NCBI GenBank assembly: GCA_005843825.1 | Contig: SZXX01000044.1 | Location: forward strand, 105,598 to 169,597 | DNA from: Chlorobium sp. | GTDB taxonomy: Bacteria; Bacteroidota; Chlorobiia; Chlorobiales; Chlorobiaceae | Length of the DNA: 64,000 nt | Reading direction: 5' to 3' | Shown: piece by piece, positions 46,983 to 59,700 of the stretch | Layout: each line of letters starts with the position of its first letter | How positions within the stretch are numbered: the stretch's first letter is position 1 | Translations under genes and position numbers: made by a program | Notes under the pieces: generated by a model | The model's input: only the letters and a program-made list of their open reading frames with translations | Database searches by the model: none | What the model was told of the DNA's origin: nothing

Positions 46983-48029
46983 ATGACTGATAACGATACA
47001 ACCATCATAGCTTCACCAGTGCTCACTGCCAAGGATTTTGCTTCTGACCAGGAGGCGAAATGGTGTCCTGGCTGTGGCGATCACGCAATACTGCAACAGC
47101 TTAAAAATGTTATGCCGGAACTAGGCGTTACTCCGGAAAACGTCGTATTTGTTTCAGGGATAGGCTGCTCTTCCCGCCTACCTTACTATATGGCAACGTA
47201 TGGTGTTCACGGCATTCATGGCCGGGCACTGCCAATGGCAACAGGACTGAAAGTATCACGGCCTGAACTGAGTGTCTGGGTCGCTACCGGTGATGGCGAT
47301 GCGTTATCGATTGGCGGCAATCATTTCATTCATACGTTGAGAAGAAATCCGGACTTGAACGTTATTCTCTTCAATAATGAAATTTACGGGCTCACTAAAG
47401 GCCAGTATTCACCAACGTCAAAAATCGGATTAAGAACCATTACCTCACCATCCGGTGTCATCGATCAGCCATTCAATACGGCTGCTTTGACGATTGGCTC
47501 GGGAGGTTCTTTCTTTGCAAGGGCTTTTGACCGCGATGGAAAATACCTCCGCTCAATACTGAAACGTGCTGCACTGCATAAGGGAACCTCTCTGGTAGAA
47601 ATTTACCAGAACTGTCCCATATTCAACAACTCAGCTTTTGAAGCATTTGCCACCCTCGACACTAAAGCTGACAATACCATCTATCTTGAACAGGGCAAGC
47701 CTCTTGTCTTCGGAAAAGAGAAAAACAAAGGTATCCGCCTTGACGGATTCACACCGGTAGTTGTAGATCTTGATAAAGAAGGTCTCTCAACTTCTGATCT
47801 ATGGATTCATAATGAGGCTGATATCAACAAGGCATCCATTCTTGCCCGCTTTGCTGATGTTCATGATAAATCGGAAGAGGTTGTCCCAAGACCTTTCGGG
47901 ATATTCTATGCTGAGGAACGGGTAACCTACGAAGATGCTCTGACCGCACAAATCCGTGACGCACAGAAAAATGGAGTTGCATCCCTTGAAGAGTTGCTCA
48001 AGGGTGAAAGCTCATACGTCATCAAATAA
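46983..48029 (+). CDS. korB: 2-oxoglutarate:ferredoxin oxidoreductase, beta subunit
   Basis: A 348-residue subunit with the [4Fe-4S] cysteine motif WCPGCGDHA (about residues 27-35), GIGCSSRLP (about 60-68) and the TPP-binding [22 protein letters not shown] motif with [20 protein letters not shown] (about 103-122). It pairs with korA in a two-gene unit. The 2-oxoglutarate rather than pyruvate specificity is inferred from the two-subunit architecture. Confidence 0.93.
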   Translation: MTDNDTTIIASPVLTAKDFASDQEAKWCPGCGDHAILQQLKNVMPELGVTPENVVFVSGIGCSSRLPYYMATYGVHGIHGRALPMATGLKVSRPELSVWVATGDGDALSIGGNHFIHTLRRNPDLNVILFNNEIYGLTKGQYSPTSKIGLRTITSPSGVIDQPFNTAALTIGSGGSFFARAFDRDGKYLRSILKRAALHKGTSLVEIYQNCPIFNNSAFEAFATLDTKADNTIYLEQGKPLVFGKEKNKGIRLDGFTPVVVDLDKEGLSTSDLWIHNEADINKASILARFADVHDKSEEVVPRPFGIFYAEERVTYEDALTAQIRDAQKNGVASLEELLKGESSYVIK

Positions 48030-48050
48030 AGCAGCAATAAATTTCACCAC

Positions 48051-48082
48051 AAAAAAAGCCTGCATCCAAGCAGGCTTTTTTT
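48051..48082. terminator. Bidirectional terminator (korB/accA)
   Basis: Stem GCCTGC (48058-48063) / GCAGGC (48070-48075) with loop ATCCAA, flanked by seven A on the left and seven T on the right, between the convergent korB and accA stops. Confidence 0.92.
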
Positions 48083-48087
48083 GTGTT

Positions 48088-49095
48088 CTATACATCTTCT
48101 TTCCAGACACCCATGGAAGAAAACTTTTCAATCCGGTCATGAACGAGATCTGCCGGATCCCTAGGCAACAGTGCTTTAAGCTCCTCGATCAATATCTCCT
48201 TCAATGTCGTAGCCATTTTGTCAGGGTCAGTATGAGCTCCTCCAAGCGGTTCAGGAATAATTCTGTCGATAATACCCTGAGCAAGAAGATCATCTGCAGT
48301 AAGCTGCAACGCCTCGGCCGCCTGTTCTTTATAGTTCCAGCTTCTCCAGAGAATAGAAGAGCAGCTTTCAGGAGAAATCACTGAATACCAGCTGTTTTCA
48401 GCCATGATAATCCTGTCGCCGACCCCAAGACCAATCGCACCGCCACTTGCACCTTCACCGATAATGACACAGATTACCGGAACAGTCAACTTCGCCATTT
48501 CAAATAAATTCCTGGCAATCGCCTCGGCCTGTCCACGCTCTTCAGCTTCTATACCGGGAAATGCTCCCGGAGTATCAATAAGGGTAATGACCGGTTTACG
48601 GAATTTTTCAGCAAGTTTCATTAAACGAAGCGCCTTGCGATATCCCTCAGGCTGTGCCATACCAAAATTCCTGTACAGATTGGATTTGGTATCACGACCT
48701 TTCTGATGACCAATGATCATGACTGGTTGTGAAAAACCGGATGCACTCTCTTCAATGCGGGCAAACCCGCCAACGATCGCTTTATCATCACTGAAATGCC
48801 GGTCACCAGCCAGTTCAACAAACTCTTTGGTCATCATATAAATGTAATCGAGCGTAAACGGTCTTTCGGGATGGCGGGCAAGCTGCACCTTCTGCCACCT
48901 GGTAAGATTTTTATAGATCGAACGGCGGAGCGCATCGACCTTCAGCTCAAGAGTCTCTATGTCATGACTGAGCGCTTCACTCTCAGAAGGCGCCTGTTCC
49001 CTTGTAGTGCTCCGGAGCAGCAATCGCATTTCATTGAGCTTGGCTTCAAGCTCAAAAAGAGGCTTCTCAAAATCAAGGACAACTTTCGTAGCCAT
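48088..49095 (-). CDS. accA: Acetyl-CoA carboxylase carboxyltransferase subunit alpha
   Basis: A 335-residue subunit that moves carboxyl from biotin to acetyl-CoA for malonyl-CoA synthesis. The ATG at 49095 ([20 protein letters not shown]) matches the family start; the frame is open 25 codons further upstream without family similarity. Blocks seen: [40 protein letters not shown] and [17 protein letters not shown]. It is unusual in lying apart from accD but near accB and accC, which are about 1.2 kb downstream on the + strand. Confidence 0.95.
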   Translation of the reverse strand: MATKVVLDFEKPLFELEAKLNEMRLLLRSTTREQAPSESEALSHDIETLELKVDALRRSIYKNLTRWQKVQLARHPERPFTLDYIYMMTKEFVELAGDRHFSDDKAIVGGFARIEESASGFSQPVMIIGHQKGRDTKSNLYRNFGMAQPEGYRKALRLMKLAEKFRKPVITLIDTPGAFPGIEAEERGQAEAIARNLFEMAKLTVPVICVIIGEGASGGAIGLGVGDRIIMAENSWYSVISPESCSSILWRSWNYKEQAAEALQLTADDLLAQGIIDRIIPEPLGGAHTDPDKMATTLKEILIEELKALLPRDPADLVHDRIEKFSSMGVWKEDV

Positions 49096-49114
49096 AATGC
49101 GGGAGTATAAATGA

Positions 49115-49153
49115 TAAAAAAAGTCCATCAAGCAGAGGCTAATGATGGACTTT
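49115..49153 (-). terminator. Terminator after the HU gene
   Basis: On the - strand, stem AAAGTCCATCA (49143-49153 read in reverse) and TGATGGACTTT (49120-49130) is followed by a T-run of seven. It lies just downstream of the HU gene and upstream of accA. Confidence 0.85.
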
Positions 49154-49184
49154 AAAAGTAATAAAAACAATCAAACCACAGGAA

Positions 49185-49460
49185 TCAACCGCCGACCTCT
49201 TCCTTCAACGCCTTTCCAGGCTTGAATTTAACAACTTTTTTCGCGGAAATAGTAATAGCTGCACCAGTCTGAGGGTTCCGCCCTTGTCTTTCTGCCCTAT
49301 CGCCAGTGGTAAAGGTCCCGAAACCGACAAGAGTTACATCATCTCCAGCCTTCAATGATGCTGACACGACATTGATAAAGGCATTTACAGCACGCTCGGC
49401 ATCAACTTTGGTCAGTTTGGCCTGCTCGGCAATTTTCTCTACTAATTCAGCTTTTGACAT
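49185..49460 (-). CDS. HU family DNA-binding protein
   Basis: A 91-residue nucleoid protein. The classic pattern is present: [20 protein letters not shown] at the start, [20 protein letters not shown] (about residues 43-62) as the DNA-contact arm and [10 protein letters not shown] at the end. It bends or wraps DNA as a dimer. IHF cannot be ruled out, but HU is more likely. It is divergent from efp. Confidence 0.95.
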   Translation of the reverse strand: MSKAELVEKIAEQAKLTKVDAERAVNAFINVVSASLKAGDDVTLVGFGTFTTGDRAERQGRNPQTGAAITISAKKVVKFKPGKALKEEVGG

Positions 49461-49672
49461 ATGACATGTTTATTATTGTTGAAGTAAAAGCAACTTTTTT
49501 TGACCTTTATTAATTGAATGAATTTAAACAGTACTTTACAAACATGCAATGGCTTTTTAGCATTATCCAGCTTTGCTCGATCTGGTGGTTTGTAATCGCC
49601 CGGCACTGTGTTATATTTAAGTTCATTTTGATATAAAGAAACAAACCGCACAAGACAAATATTTTTCTGTTT

Positions 49673-50239
49673 ATGATTTCAATCAGTAATGTTTCGAAAG
49701 GTTCAATTATCCGCTTTAAAGGCGAACCACACAGTATAGAGAGCCTTATTCACCGCACTCCTGGCAATCTGAGAGCGTTTTACCAGGCAAACATGAGAAA
49801 CCTGAAATCCGGCAGAAATGTCGAATATCGCTTCAGTGCCACCGAATCAGTTGATGTCATCGTCACAGAGAGAAAACAGTATCAGTATCTTTACCGGGAC
49901 GGAACTGACTTCGTGATGATGGACAACGATACTTTTGACCAGATCAATGTTCCTGAAGTTGCGATCGGCTCTTCATCCCGATTTGTCAAAGATGGTATTA
50001 TAGTAACTATTGTATTCTCTGACGATGCCTCTATCCTTGGAGTTGAACTTCCAACATTTGTTGAAGTTGAGGTCACTGAAACCAGTCCGGCATTAAAGGA
50101 TGACAGGGCAACAAGTGGAACAAAACCGGCCGTAGTCGAAACTGGTGCTGAAGTTAACGTGCCCATGTTCATTCAGACTGGAAGCGTTATTCGTGTCGAC
50201 ACCCGTACCGGTGAGTATATTGAAAGAGTTAAAAAGTAA
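49673..50239 (+). CDS. efp: Elongation factor P
   Basis: A 188-residue protein that relieves ribosome stalling at proline runs. Domain 1 begins at [20 protein letters not shown]. The loop that carries the modified lysine in E. coli (PGKGQA) reads PGNLRA here, so the tip residue is Asn32. The rest is standard, ending in the third domain block [18 protein letters not shown]. It heads an efp-accB-accC row, with 55 bases to accB. Confidence 0.95.
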   Translation: MISISNVSKGSIIRFKGEPHSIESLIHRTPGNLRAFYQANMRNLKSGRNVEYRFSATESVDVIVTERKQYQYLYRDGTDFVMMDNDTFDQINVPEVAIGSSSRFVKDGIIVTIVFSDDASILGVELPTFVEVEVTETSPALKDDRATSGTKPAVVETGAEVNVPMFIQTGSVIRVDTRTGEYIERVKK

Positions 50240-50294
50240 TTATCTTCTTAGGCGATAGATCAGGACGCGTGTTTTAAACTTAAGTAATATCATC

Positions 50295-50759
50295 ATGAAC
50301 TTTAATGAAATTAAACAGCTTATCGACATTGTCGATAGCTCAGACTTTCAGGAAACAATCATCGAGGAGGAGGGAGGCTTTAAAATTACTCTAAGGCGTG
50401 CTTCCGCAGCAACTGTGATTACCCAGCTAAGTGCTCAGCCAACGGCATCGCCTGCGGTAAACACCGCTTCTCAGGCCTTAAACAGCCCTCCGGCAGCTAA
50501 AAAAGATGAATCAATAGCTGGTTTGATTGAATCCCGCTCTCCAATTGTCGGGACATTTTACCAGTCTTCATCTCCTGATGCACCACCCTTTGTTGCTGTC
50601 AATGACACCATAAAGAAAGGTGATGTCCTCTGTATTATTGAAGCCATGAAACTCATGAACGAAATTGAAGCAGAAGTTTCCGGTACAATCGTTGAAATTC
50701 TTGTTGAAAATGGACAGGCGGTAGAGTATGATCAACCGCTGTTCCGGATTAAACCATAA
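50295..50759 (+). CDS. accB: Biotin carboxyl carrier protein of acetyl-CoA carboxylase
   Basis: A 154-residue BCCP. The N-terminal part is followed by an Ala/Pro-rich linker (about 45-75) and the C-terminal biotinyl domain with the biotinylation site [12 protein letters not shown] (biotinyl Lys near residue 119). [19 protein letters not shown] starts the domain. The gap to accC is 18 bases. Confidence 0.96.
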   Translation: MNFNEIKQLIDIVDSSDFQETIIEEEGGFKITLRRASAATVITQLSAQPTASPAVNTASQALNSPPAAKKDESIAGLIESRSPIVGTFYQSSSPDAPPFVAVNDTIKKGDVLCIIEAMKLMNEIEAEVSGTIVEILVENGQAVEYDQPLFRIKP

Positions 50760-50777
50760 TCATTCATCACCAATACA

Positions 50778-52121
50778 TTGTTTAAGAAAATACTTGTTGC
50801 AAATCGCGGCGAAATTGCCTTGCGTATTATGCAGACCTGCCGCGAAATGGGAATCAGTACTGTTGCAGTCTATTCTACAGTTGATGCAGAGTCAATGCAT
50901 GTCAAATACGCCGATGAAGCTGTCTGTATAGGACCCGCTTTATCAAGAGAGAGTTACCTGAACATACCTCGCATAATCGCTGCTGCAGAGGTAACAAATG
51001 CAGATGCGATTCATCCGGGCTATGGTTTTCTTGCTGAGAATGCAGATTTTGCCGAAGTGTGCGACTCTGTAAATATCAAGTTTATCGGACCCACAGCCAC
51101 AATGATCAACCAGATGGGCGATAAGAATACGGCAAAATCAACGATGATTGCAGCCGGAGTTCCTGTCGTTCCCGGCAGCCCCGGACTGGTAACCGATCTC
51201 AAGCAGGCAATTGAAACAGCTAATAAAACCGGCTATCCTGTTATTATCAAACCTACCGCAGGAGGCGGGGGAAAAGGGATGCGGGTTGTTACGGAGGAAA
51301 GCCAGCTTGAGAAAGCGCTGAACACTGCGCGCAGTGAGGCTGAACAATCATTCGGCAACAGTGGCGTCTATATCGAAAAGTATCTTGAGAATCCTCGCCA
51401 CGTTGAGATCCAGATTTTATCGGACCAGCACGGCAACACTATCCATCTTGGAGAACGTGATTGTACCGTCCAGAGACGGCATCAGAAGCTGATTGAAGAA
51501 ACTCCTTCTCCTGTTGTTGATGATGCTCTCAGAAAAAAAATGGGTGATGCAGCTGTAGCCGCTGCCAGAGCAATCAACTATGAAGGGGCGGGAACCATTG
51601 AATTTCTGCTCGACAGGCACAAGGATTTTTACTTCATGGAAATGAATACCCGTATTCAGGTAGAACATCCGGTTACTGAAGAGCGCTATGATGTGGATCT
51701 CGTCAAGGAACAGATTCTCGTCGCAGCCGGTGAATCAATTGAAGGAAAAACCTTTGTTCCCAAAGGCCACTCAATTGAATGCCGGATCAATGCTGAAGAT
51801 CCAGAACAATCATTCCGTCCTTCTCCAGGACAGCTTCAGGTTTTCCATACACCTGGCGGCCACGGTGTCAGGGTTGATTCGCATGCTTACGCAAGCTATG
51901 TTGTCCCTTCGAACTATGACTCCATGATTGCAAAACTTATCGTTACAGCTCATACAAGAGAGGAAGCTATCGCAAGGATGTCAAGGGCACTCGATGAATT
52001 TATCGTGGTTGGAGTAAAAACCACAATTCCTTTCCACAAACAGGTGATGCATTCTTCTGTTTTTCAGAGCGGTGAATTTGATACGAGTTTTCTCGAATCC
52101 TTCAGGTTTGAAAAGAAGTAG
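50778..52121 (+). CDS. accC: Acetyl-CoA carboxylase, biotin carboxylase subunit
   Basis: A 447-residue ATP-grasp enzyme that carboxylates the biotin on AccB. N-terminus [19 protein letters not shown] (residues 2-20), ATP-binding glycine loop [14 protein letters not shown] (about 155-168), [20 protein letters not shown] (about 222-241) and [14 protein letters not shown] (about 281-294, with the catalytic Glu and Arg). The start codon is TTG, since no ATG or GTG lies closer to the family N-terminus. Confidence 0.96.
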   Translation: MFKKILVANRGEIALRIMQTCREMGISTVAVYSTVDAESMHVKYADEAVCIGPALSRESYLNIPRIIAAAEVTNADAIHPGYGFLAENADFAEVCDSVNIKFIGPTATMINQMGDKNTAKSTMIAAGVPVVPGSPGLVTDLKQAIETANKTGYPVIIKPTAGGGGKGMRVVTEESQLEKALNTARSEAEQSFGNSGVYIEKYLENPRHVEIQILSDQHGNTIHLGERDCTVQRRHQKLIEETPSPVVDDALRKKMGDAAVAAARAINYEGAGTIEFLLDRHKDFYFMEMNTRIQVEHPVTEERYDVDLVKEQILVAAGESIEGKTFVPKGHSIECRINAEDPEQSFRPSPGQLQVFHTPGGHGVRVDSHAYASYVVPSNYDSMIAKLIVTAHTREEAIARMSRALDEFIVVGVKTTIPFHKQVMHSSVFQSGEFDTSFLESFRFEKK

Positions 52122-52123
52122 AC

Positions 52124-52159
52124 AAAAAAAAAGGGAGATTAAAATCTCCCTTTTTTTTT
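52124..52159. terminator. Bidirectional terminator (accC/rpoC)
   Basis: Stem GGGAGATT (52133-52140) / AATCTCCC (52143-52150) flanked by nine A on the left and nine T on the right, between the convergent accC and rpoC stops. Confidence 0.95.
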
Positions 52160-52184
52160 GTCTCATCTGAACCTCTTATAAAGA

Positions 52185-55100
52185 CTATCGCTCGTTAGCA
52201 AAGCCCTCTCTTGTCGGAGCATCTTCTATCTTGGTCTCACTGTCAACTGAAGAGTCATGACCTTCACCAGTCAGTTTGATTGTCTTGTATCTCTTGAGCC
52301 CCGTTCCCGCAGGAATCAGTTTTCCAACAATCACATTTTCTTTCAAACCGGCAAGAAAGTCAACCTTTCCTGCAACAGCGGCATCAGTCAGCACCTTGGT
52401 CGTTTCCTGGAAGGATGCTGCGGATATAACACTCTCAGTCTGAAGAGCTGCACTGGTAATACCAAGGAGCACTGGATGAGAGGTTGCCTGCAGGGCTGGT
52501 TCGAAAGCAATCATATTTTTGGTGTTCTTGCGAAGCTCACGATTCAGCTTTGTAATATCGCGCAATTTGTGAAGTTGACTGTCCTGAATTCTTGCAGGAG
52601 CATCTCCCTTCTCAGTAATCCGCACCTTCTCGGCAATACCATTGTTAGCCTCGACAAAAGCACTCCGATCAATAAGATCACCTGGCAGAAGGTTGGTGTC
52701 GCCTGACTCTTCAATACGCACTTTCTGAAGCATCTGGCGCACAATAACCTCAAGATGCTTGTCATTGATCTCTACACCTGCATTGATCTGATAAACTTTC
52801 TGGATTTCATTCACGAGATACTGCTGCACAGCATTGGGACCCTGAATACGCAGGATATCCTGCGGAGAAACGGCACCATCGGTCAATGGATCTCCTGCCT
52901 TGACTTCATCGCCCTCATTGGCAAGCACATGCTTACCAACCTGGACATAATAAACCTTTTCTTCTCCGAAGTCATTTTTCACCTTGATCTCTTTGCTGCT
53001 TCTGCGCTGTGAACCAAAGCTCACATAACCGTCAATTTCAGTAACAATAGCAGGATCTGATGGAATACGGGCTTCAAAGAGTTCAGTAACCTTTGGAAGA
53101 CCGGCGGTAATATCGCCGCCGACACGGTCAAGATTTCTCGGCACCTTGGCTATGATATCACCAGGAGTCACCTTCTGACCATCTTCGACATAGAGATTGG
53201 TCTTGATCGGCACTGGATAGGTCTTTTTAACTTCTCCGTTTGCATCCATAATGATCAGTCTCGGCTCTCTTGTTTCGGTAGCTCTAAGCTTGGAACGCCA
53301 GTTGATAATGGTATGCTGGGAGAATCCGGTCTGAGGATCAACCTCTTCCTTGTATGTAACGCCTTTTTCGATATCAGCAAACTTGATGAAACCTGCCAGC
53401 TCCGCAATAATCTGTGTACTGTTCGGCTCACTGCTGAACATCATCTGATCTTTTTTGATCAAATCGCCATGTTTGCAGTTGAGGTGTGCACCATGCGGAA
53501 CAATATACCGCTTCAGGATCTTGCCGGAATCGGGATCAGCAATATTTATTTTGCCATTTTTCTGAATGACAATAACACGGAATTCTTCGACCCCATCCTC
53601 ATTTATAGCAGTATGGTCAACCGTTTTGATATCCTCGAACTGGATCTGACCATCATAGAATGCCTTGGTCTCTGTTTCAGTAATACCACCCTGAGCGGTA
53701 CCACCCTGGTGGAACGTACGAAGGGTAAGCTGCGTTCCAGGCTCACCGATCGACTGCGCAGCGATAACGCCTACAGCTTCCCCGATTTCCACGAGTTCAT
53801 GTACCGAAAGATTTGTTCCATAGCACTTTGAACAGATACCGATTTTCGATTCGCAAGTCAATACCGAGCGGATCTCCGCCTCTTCAACACCGGCAGTCTC
53901 CTGAATGAGCTCAGCAAGCTCTTCTGTAATGATTTCATTGGAACCTACAATCACCTTGTTATTCAGGGTATCGTAAATATCACGGGCTGCAACACGTCCC
54001 TTGATTTTCTCACGGAACTTGATCTGACCGCTTGTCTCTTCCTCAATATTGCGATGAACATAAAGCCCTCGGGTTGTTCCGCAGTCATCAATGGTCACAA
54101 TAACATCCTGGGCAACATCGTGGAGACGTCTGGTCAAATAACCGGCATCAGCTGTTTTCAGTGATGTATCAGAAAGACCCTTACGTGCGCCGTGTGTCGA
54201 AATAAAATACTCAAGGACGGTAAGCCCCTCTTTAAGATTCGAGATAATCGGGTTTTCAATAATTTCACCCGGCTGTCCCGACATGGACTTTTGAGGACGG
54301 GCAATAAGACCTCGCATACCTGTAAGCTGACGAACCTGCTCTCTGGAACCACGGGCTCCGGAGTCAAGCATCATATAGAGTGGATTGAAGCCGTCACGGT
54401 CTTTCTTCAATTTCTGATATGACTCTTCAGCAACGATATTCGATGTTTTCTGCCAGACATCAACAATCTGATTATAACGTTCATTATCAGTCAGCGTCCC
54501 GCGATTGTACTCTTTAACAACTTTGGTACTCTCACGCTGCGCATTTTTGATATGCTTGACCTTGGTTTCAGGGACAATCGCATCAGAAAGGCCTACAGAA
54601 AGTCCGCCTTTCATTGCATAATGGAATCCGACCTCCTTGATATTATCAAGGAATTTTGCTGTTTCAACATTTCCAACATCACTGCTCAGGCGCCCGATAA
54701 GCTCCTTTGCAACTTTCTTGTCAATAACACGATTGATAAACCCTATCTCCTCAGGTACATGCTGGTTGAAAATCACCCTGCCGACAGTAGTAAGCACTAT
54801 GGCATTCTTTTCAAGCTGCGATTTAAGCCAGATAGACTTTTCGGAATTTGGCTCAACAATGGTATCAAGTACACGCAGTGGATCAAATTTTTGATCGACC
54901 TGATTGGAATACTGTACAAATATCTGAGCATGAAGACCAACTCGCTGTTCATTGAAAGCGATGAGAACATCTTCAGGACTGTAAAATATCTGACCTTCAC
55001 CTACATCGCCAACGCGTGACTTGGTAAGGAAATACATACCGAGTACCATGTCCTGTGACGGAACAGTGACTGGCTTGCCTGACTGAGGCAGAATAAGATT

Positions 55101-56687
55101 GTGTGAAGAGAGCATAAGTAGTGATGCTTCAAGCTGCGCTTCCTGTGACAGAGGAATATGAACAGCCATCTGGTCACCATCAAAGTCAGCGTTGAACGCA
55201 GTACAGACCAGTGGATGAATCTGAATAGCCTTGCCCTCTATAAGCACCGGCTGAAAAGCCTGAATACCAAGACGGTGAAGAGTAGGTGCCCTGTTGAGCA
55301 TAACCGGTCTTCCATCAATAACTTTTTCAAGTACGTCCCAGACAATCGGATCTTTTTTATCAATAAGTTTCTTTGCTGATTTCACCGATTTTGCAATACC
55401 ACGATCAACAAGACGTCTGATCACAAAAGGTTGGAAGAGCTCAATAGCCATGCTTTTCGGAAGACCGCACTCATGCAGTTTCAATTCCGGTCCGACAACG
55501 ATAACCGAACGTCCTGAATAATCAACCCTCTTACCCAACAGGTTCTGGCGAAAACGACCTTGCTTACCCTTCAGTGAATCTGAGAGTGATTTCAACGGCC
55601 TGTTTGATTCGCCGGTTTTCACGGCATTGGCCTTACGCGAATTATCGAACAAAGCGTCAACGGCTTCCTGGAGCATTCTCTTTTCATTTCGAAGAATAAC
55701 CTCAGGGGCACGGATATCAATGAGTTTTTTCAGCCGGTTGTTACGGATGATAACTCTGCGATAAAGATCATTAAGATCGGATGTGGCAAACCTTCCGCCT
55801 TCTAGCGGCACAAGTGGACGAAGCTCCGGAGGAATGACCGGCACGACTTCCATCACCATGTACTCAGGCTTATTGCCTTCATAGACATAAGGCTCGGGAA
55901 GCTCATCCTCAGGGAACAGGCCTAGAGGCTTTTTGCGTGTTTTTTTGTGTGGCTCATAACTTTTTCTGAAAGCCTCGACAACCTTGAGTCTTTTGAGTGC
56001 ATCAGCTCTTTTCTGTTCGGAATTGCTCTCTTTGAGCACTTTGCGCAAATGTATCGCTGATGAATCGAGATCGATGTTCTTAAGAAGCATATGAATAGCT
56101 TCTCCACCCATTTTTGCAACAAACTTGTCAGGATCTGAGTCTTCCAGATCCTGATTATCCTCATACTCGGTGATGATCTGGAAATACTGCTCTTCAGTCA
56201 GACGGTCAAGCTTCTTGATGCCCTGCTTCTCTCCGGGCTCGCCGGGATTGATGACAACATAGACTTCATAATAGATAATCCTTTCAAGCTCTTTGGTAGA
56301 AAGGTCAAGCAATGCACCGATCTTGCTGGGAACCGAGCGGAAAAACCAGGTATGCACGACAGGAACGGCCAGTGATATATGCCCCATTCGCTCACGCCTT
56401 ACACTTTTGGTCGTAACCTCAACACCGCATCGATCGCAGATAATCCCTTTGTAGCGTACGCGCTTATATTTGCCGCAGTAACACTCCCAGTCCTTGGTAG
56501 GACCAAATATCTTTTCGCACATCAAGCCGTCACGCTCAGGCTTGAAGGTACGGTAATTTATAGTTTCAGGCTTCAGTACCTCTCCCCTTGAATGAGCAAG
56601 AATGCTTTCAGGTGATGCTATACTGAACTTTATCCTTGAAAAATCGCCTTTCAAAGGCGAAGCTCCCTGTGAAAAAATCATAGTCAA
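52185..56687 (-). CDS. rpoC: DNA-directed RNA polymerase subunit beta'
   Basis: A 1500-residue subunit. The N-terminal zinc site is [20 protein letters not shown] (about residues 69-88). The catalytic Mg-binding motif [14 protein letters not shown] lies near residues 504-517. Later blocks include the trigger loop region ([13 protein letters not shown]) and the second zinc cluster [15 protein letters not shown]. The subunit ends with [10 protein letters not shown] and a short charged tail. The start follows rpoB by 63 bases. Confidence 0.98.
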   Translation of the reverse strand: MTMIFSQGASPLKGDFSRIKFSIASPESILAHSRGEVLKPETINYRTFKPERDGLMCEKIFGPTKDWECYCGKYKRVRYKGIICDRCGVEVTTKSVRRERMGHISLAVPVVHTWFFRSVPSKIGALLDLSTKELERIIYYEVYVVINPGEPGEKQGIKKLDRLTEEQYFQIITEYEDNQDLEDSDPDKFVAKMGGEAIHMLLKNIDLDSSAIHLRKVLKESNSEQKRADALKRLKVVEAFRKSYEPHKKTRKKPLGLFPEDELPEPYVYEGNKPEYMVMEVVPVIPPELRPLVPLEGGRFATSDLNDLYRRVIIRNNRLKKLIDIRAPEVILRNEKRMLQEAVDALFDNSRKANAVKTGESNRPLKSLSDSLKGKQGRFRQNLLGKRVDYSGRSVIVVGPELKLHECGLPKSMAIELFQPFVIRRLVDRGIAKSVKSAKKLIDKKDPIVWDVLEKVIDGRPVMLNRAPTLHRLGIQAFQPVLIEGKAIQIHPLVCTAFNADFDGDQMAVHIPLSQEAQLEASLLMLSSHNLILPQSGKPVTVPSQDMVLGMYFLTKSRVGDVGEGQIFYSPEDVLIAFNEQRVGLHAQIFVQYSNQVDQKFDPLRVLDTIVEPNSEKSIWLKSQLEKNAIVLTTVGRVIFNQHVPEEIGFINRVIDKKVAKELIGRLSSDVGNVETAKFLDNIKEVGFHYAMKGGLSVGLSDAIVPETKVKHIKNAQRESTKVVKEYNRGTLTDNERYNQIVDVWQKTSNIVAEESYQKLKKDRDGFNPLYMMLDSGARGSREQVRQLTGMRGLIARPQKSMSGQPGEIIENPIISNLKEGLTVLEYFISTHGARKGLSDTSLKTADAGYLTRRLHDVAQDVIVTIDDCGTTRGLYVHRNIEEETSGQIKFREKIKGRVAARDIYDTLNNKVIVGSNEIITEELAELIQETAGVEEAEIRSVLTCESKIGICSKCYGTNLSVHELVEIGEAVGVIAAQSIGEPGTQLTLRTFHQGGTAQGGITETETKAFYDGQIQFEDIKTVDHTAINEDGVEEFRVIVIQKNGKINIADPDSGKILKRYIVPHGAHLNCKHGDLIKKDQMMFSSEPNSTQIIAELAGFIKFADIEKGVTYKEEVDPQTGFSQHTIINWRSKLRATETREPRLIIMDANGEVKKTYPVPIKTNLYVEDGQKVTPGDIIAKVPRNLDRVGGDITAGLPKVTELFEARIPSDPAIVTEIDGYVSFGSQRRSSKEIKVKNDFGEEKVYYVQVGKHVLANEGDEVKAGDPLTDGAVSPQDILRIQGPNAVQQYLVNEIQKVYQINAGVEINDKHLEVIVRQMLQKVRIEESGDTNLLPGDLIDRSAFVEANNGIAEKVRITEKGDAPARIQDSQLHKLRDITKLNRELRKNTKNMIAFEPALQATSHPVLLGITSAALQTESVISAASFQETTKVLTDAAVAGKVDFLAGLKENVIVGKLIPAGTGLKRYKTIKLTGEGHDSSVDSETKIEDAPTREGFANER

Positions 56688-56750
56688 TTCCTCTTGTTAA
56701 ACGACTCTGTTTAATGTCCGTTAATGATGTAACCGCGAATTAACACATTA

Positions 56751-59700
56751 CTAAGGAACCCTGTCGTCAATACGAATCTCAAGACCAAGTCCCTGCAACT
56801 CCCTGATAAGGACATTGAAGGATTCGGGTATACCAGGCTCCGGCAGGTTCTGACCTTTAACGATTGCTTCATAGGTTTTGTTCCGACCTATAACATCATC
56901 GGATTTAACCGTAAGCATTTCCCGCAGGATGTTAGCTGCGCCATAAGCTTCAAGAGCCCAGACTTCCATTTCACCAAATCTCTGACCGCCAAACTGTGCT
57001 TTACCGCCAAGAGGCTGCTGCGTGATAAGGGAGTATGGACCTGTAGAACGGGCATGTATCTTGTCATCGACGAGATGGCCCAGTTTGAGCATGTAGATAT
57101 AACCAATGGTAACTTCATCATCAAAACGCTCACCGGTACGTCCGTCAAAGAGACTGACCTTGCCGTGTGTCGGCAGACCGGCCCGTTCAAGCTCTTTTTG
57201 GACTTCCTGGTAGGTAGCGCCATTAAAAATAGGAGTTTTAAACTTTACTCCGAGTTTTTTAGCCGCCCAGCCGAGTGATGTCTCATAAAGCTGACCGATA
57301 TTCATACGGCTTGGCACACCAAGCGGATTAAGAACAATATCGACCGAAGTGCCATCTGCCATAAACGGCATATCCTCAACAGGAAGAATCTTGCCTACGA
57401 CACCCTTGTTTCCATGCCGACCGGCCATCTTGTCACCAACCTGAATTTTCCTTTTCTGAGCAATATAGACTTTGGCAAGTTCCTCTATACCAGGAGGAAG
57501 TTCATCGCCAACATTGATCTTGTACTTTTCGTTTTCCCTCTCATCTGAAAGATCTTTAAGCTTGAATCGGAACTCCTTGACAAGGCGGATGACATTGTCA
57601 TTCACCTTTGAAGAGTCAGTCAGGCCTTTAGAAAAATCAATGGACTCGAGGAACGGCATTGCACTGAATTTGGCTAGAACAGTAGCGTCATACAACGTAC
57701 CTTCAGCTACAAGTTGTTTGCCTTTATCACTATACACGCCAGTTGAGGTTTTGCCATCAAGCAGCTGTTTCAGCCATTCGGCAAAACGCTTTCTGACATC
57801 AAACTCCTTATAGTCATACTTCTTGTCAACAACCTCAAGCTTCTCCTTGGAATCCATGCCGACCTTTTTCTTGCGACTGAATAGTTTTGTCTTGATGACT
57901 ATACCTTTCATTCCGGCAGGAACATGCATTGAAGCGTCTTTGACATCGCTTGATTTATCGCCGAAAATCGCTCTCAGCAGCTTTTCTTCAGGTGTAGGAT
58001 CGCTCTCACCTTTCGGTGTTATTTTACCAACAAGGATATCCCGTTCCTTGACTTCTGCACCGTTACGAACGATACCGTTTTCATCAAGGTTTCTCAGCGC
58101 TTCATCACTGACATTATAAATGTCACGGGTAAACTGCTCTTCTCCGCGTTTTGTATCACGAACATTTGCCTCAAACTCATGAATATGAATCGAGGTGAAG
58201 ACATCGTCATAAACAAGCCTTTCGCTGAGAATGATAGCATCTTCAAAGTTATAGCCGCGCCATGGCATGAAGGCTACAAGGACATTTTTTCCAAGCGCCA
58301 GCTCTCCGTTATCTGTTGACGAGCTGTCGGAAAGTATTAAACCTTTTTCAACTCGTTGACCGATATGCACGAGAGGTTTCTGTGAAATACAGGTATCCTG
58401 GTTTGATCGCTTGAACTTGATGAGCTTATAGGTTTTCAGACCCTCATCAGGATCTAGCATCGATAGAACGTTATTATCAGAGTCAAGATCATAACGAACC
58501 TGAATATATTCAGCAGTTACGTCTTCAATAACACCGGGGCCTTCAGCAATAATGACTGAACGGGAATCCCGGGCTACTTTAGCTTCCATACCGGTTCCAA
58601 CCACTGGAGCTTCAGAGGTCAGAAGAGGCACTGCCTGTCGCTGCATGTTGGCTCCCATAAGAGCACGGTTTCCATCATCATGCTCAAGGAAAGGAATTAA
58701 AGCTGCTGCAGCACTGACAATCTGTACTGGAGAGACGTCCATAAAGTTAACGTCCTCTGCCGCGACAACCGGGTAGTCACCCTTGGTTCTGGCCTGTACA
58801 GTCTCAACTGCTATTTTATTGTTCTCATCAAGGGGAACACTGACCGGAACAGTAATCTTGTTTTCTTCATCTTCAGCCGAAAGCATCAGAACCGTGTCAG
58901 TAACCTGACCTTTATCGACGACCCGGTAGGGAGTCTGGATAAAGCCTTTATCGTTTATTTCCGCATAGACGGACAACGACGAAATCAGACCAATATTCGG
59001 ACCTTCAGGAGTTTCAATAGGGCAGAGCCTGCCATAGTGCGTATAGTGAACGTCACGAACCTCAAAACCTGCACGTTCTCTGGTAAGACCACCAGGTCCA
59101 AGAGCGGAAACCCTTCTCTTGTTGGTCATTTCAGCCAGCGGATTTGTCTGATCCATAAACTGTGAAAGCTGGCTTGTAGCAAAGAAGCTCGATACAACGC
59201 TCGATACTGTACGGGCATTGATGAGGTCAGCTGGAGCGATTTTATCCGAGTCCCTGGAGTTGAGCTTTTCACGAACATTTTTGCCCATCCTGGCCAGACC
59301 TATAACAAACTGCGCGGCAAGCTGTTCACCAACGGAGCGAACACGACGGTTGGCCAAATGATCGACATCATCCACCTCAGCCAGCCCGTTGACAAGCTTG
59401 ATGAGATAATAAATGACAGAAATAATATCGTAATGTGTCAAAACAAGAATATCCTCTCCGGCAGGCTCATCGGAGAAGGACTGTATTGTCTGTAGAATTT
59501 TTTCGTATATGGTATCAGAAAGCTGTTTGAGTTCAGGCTTTCCGGAAAGATATTCTTTCAGATCATCAAACTCTTTACCAAGTTTTTTCTGAATCCTGTA
59601 CCGGCCGACATCGCCGAGATCGTATTTTTTCTGGTTGAAGAAAGTTCTCTCAAGAAAACTCCTGGCAGCATCGATATCAGGTGCTTCATTAGCCCTCAGC

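Noticed and set aside
49442..49672. Possible small gene between HU and efp
   Set aside because: Open frames here are short, overlap the HU start or lack any ribosome site; the region is more likely the divergent promoters.
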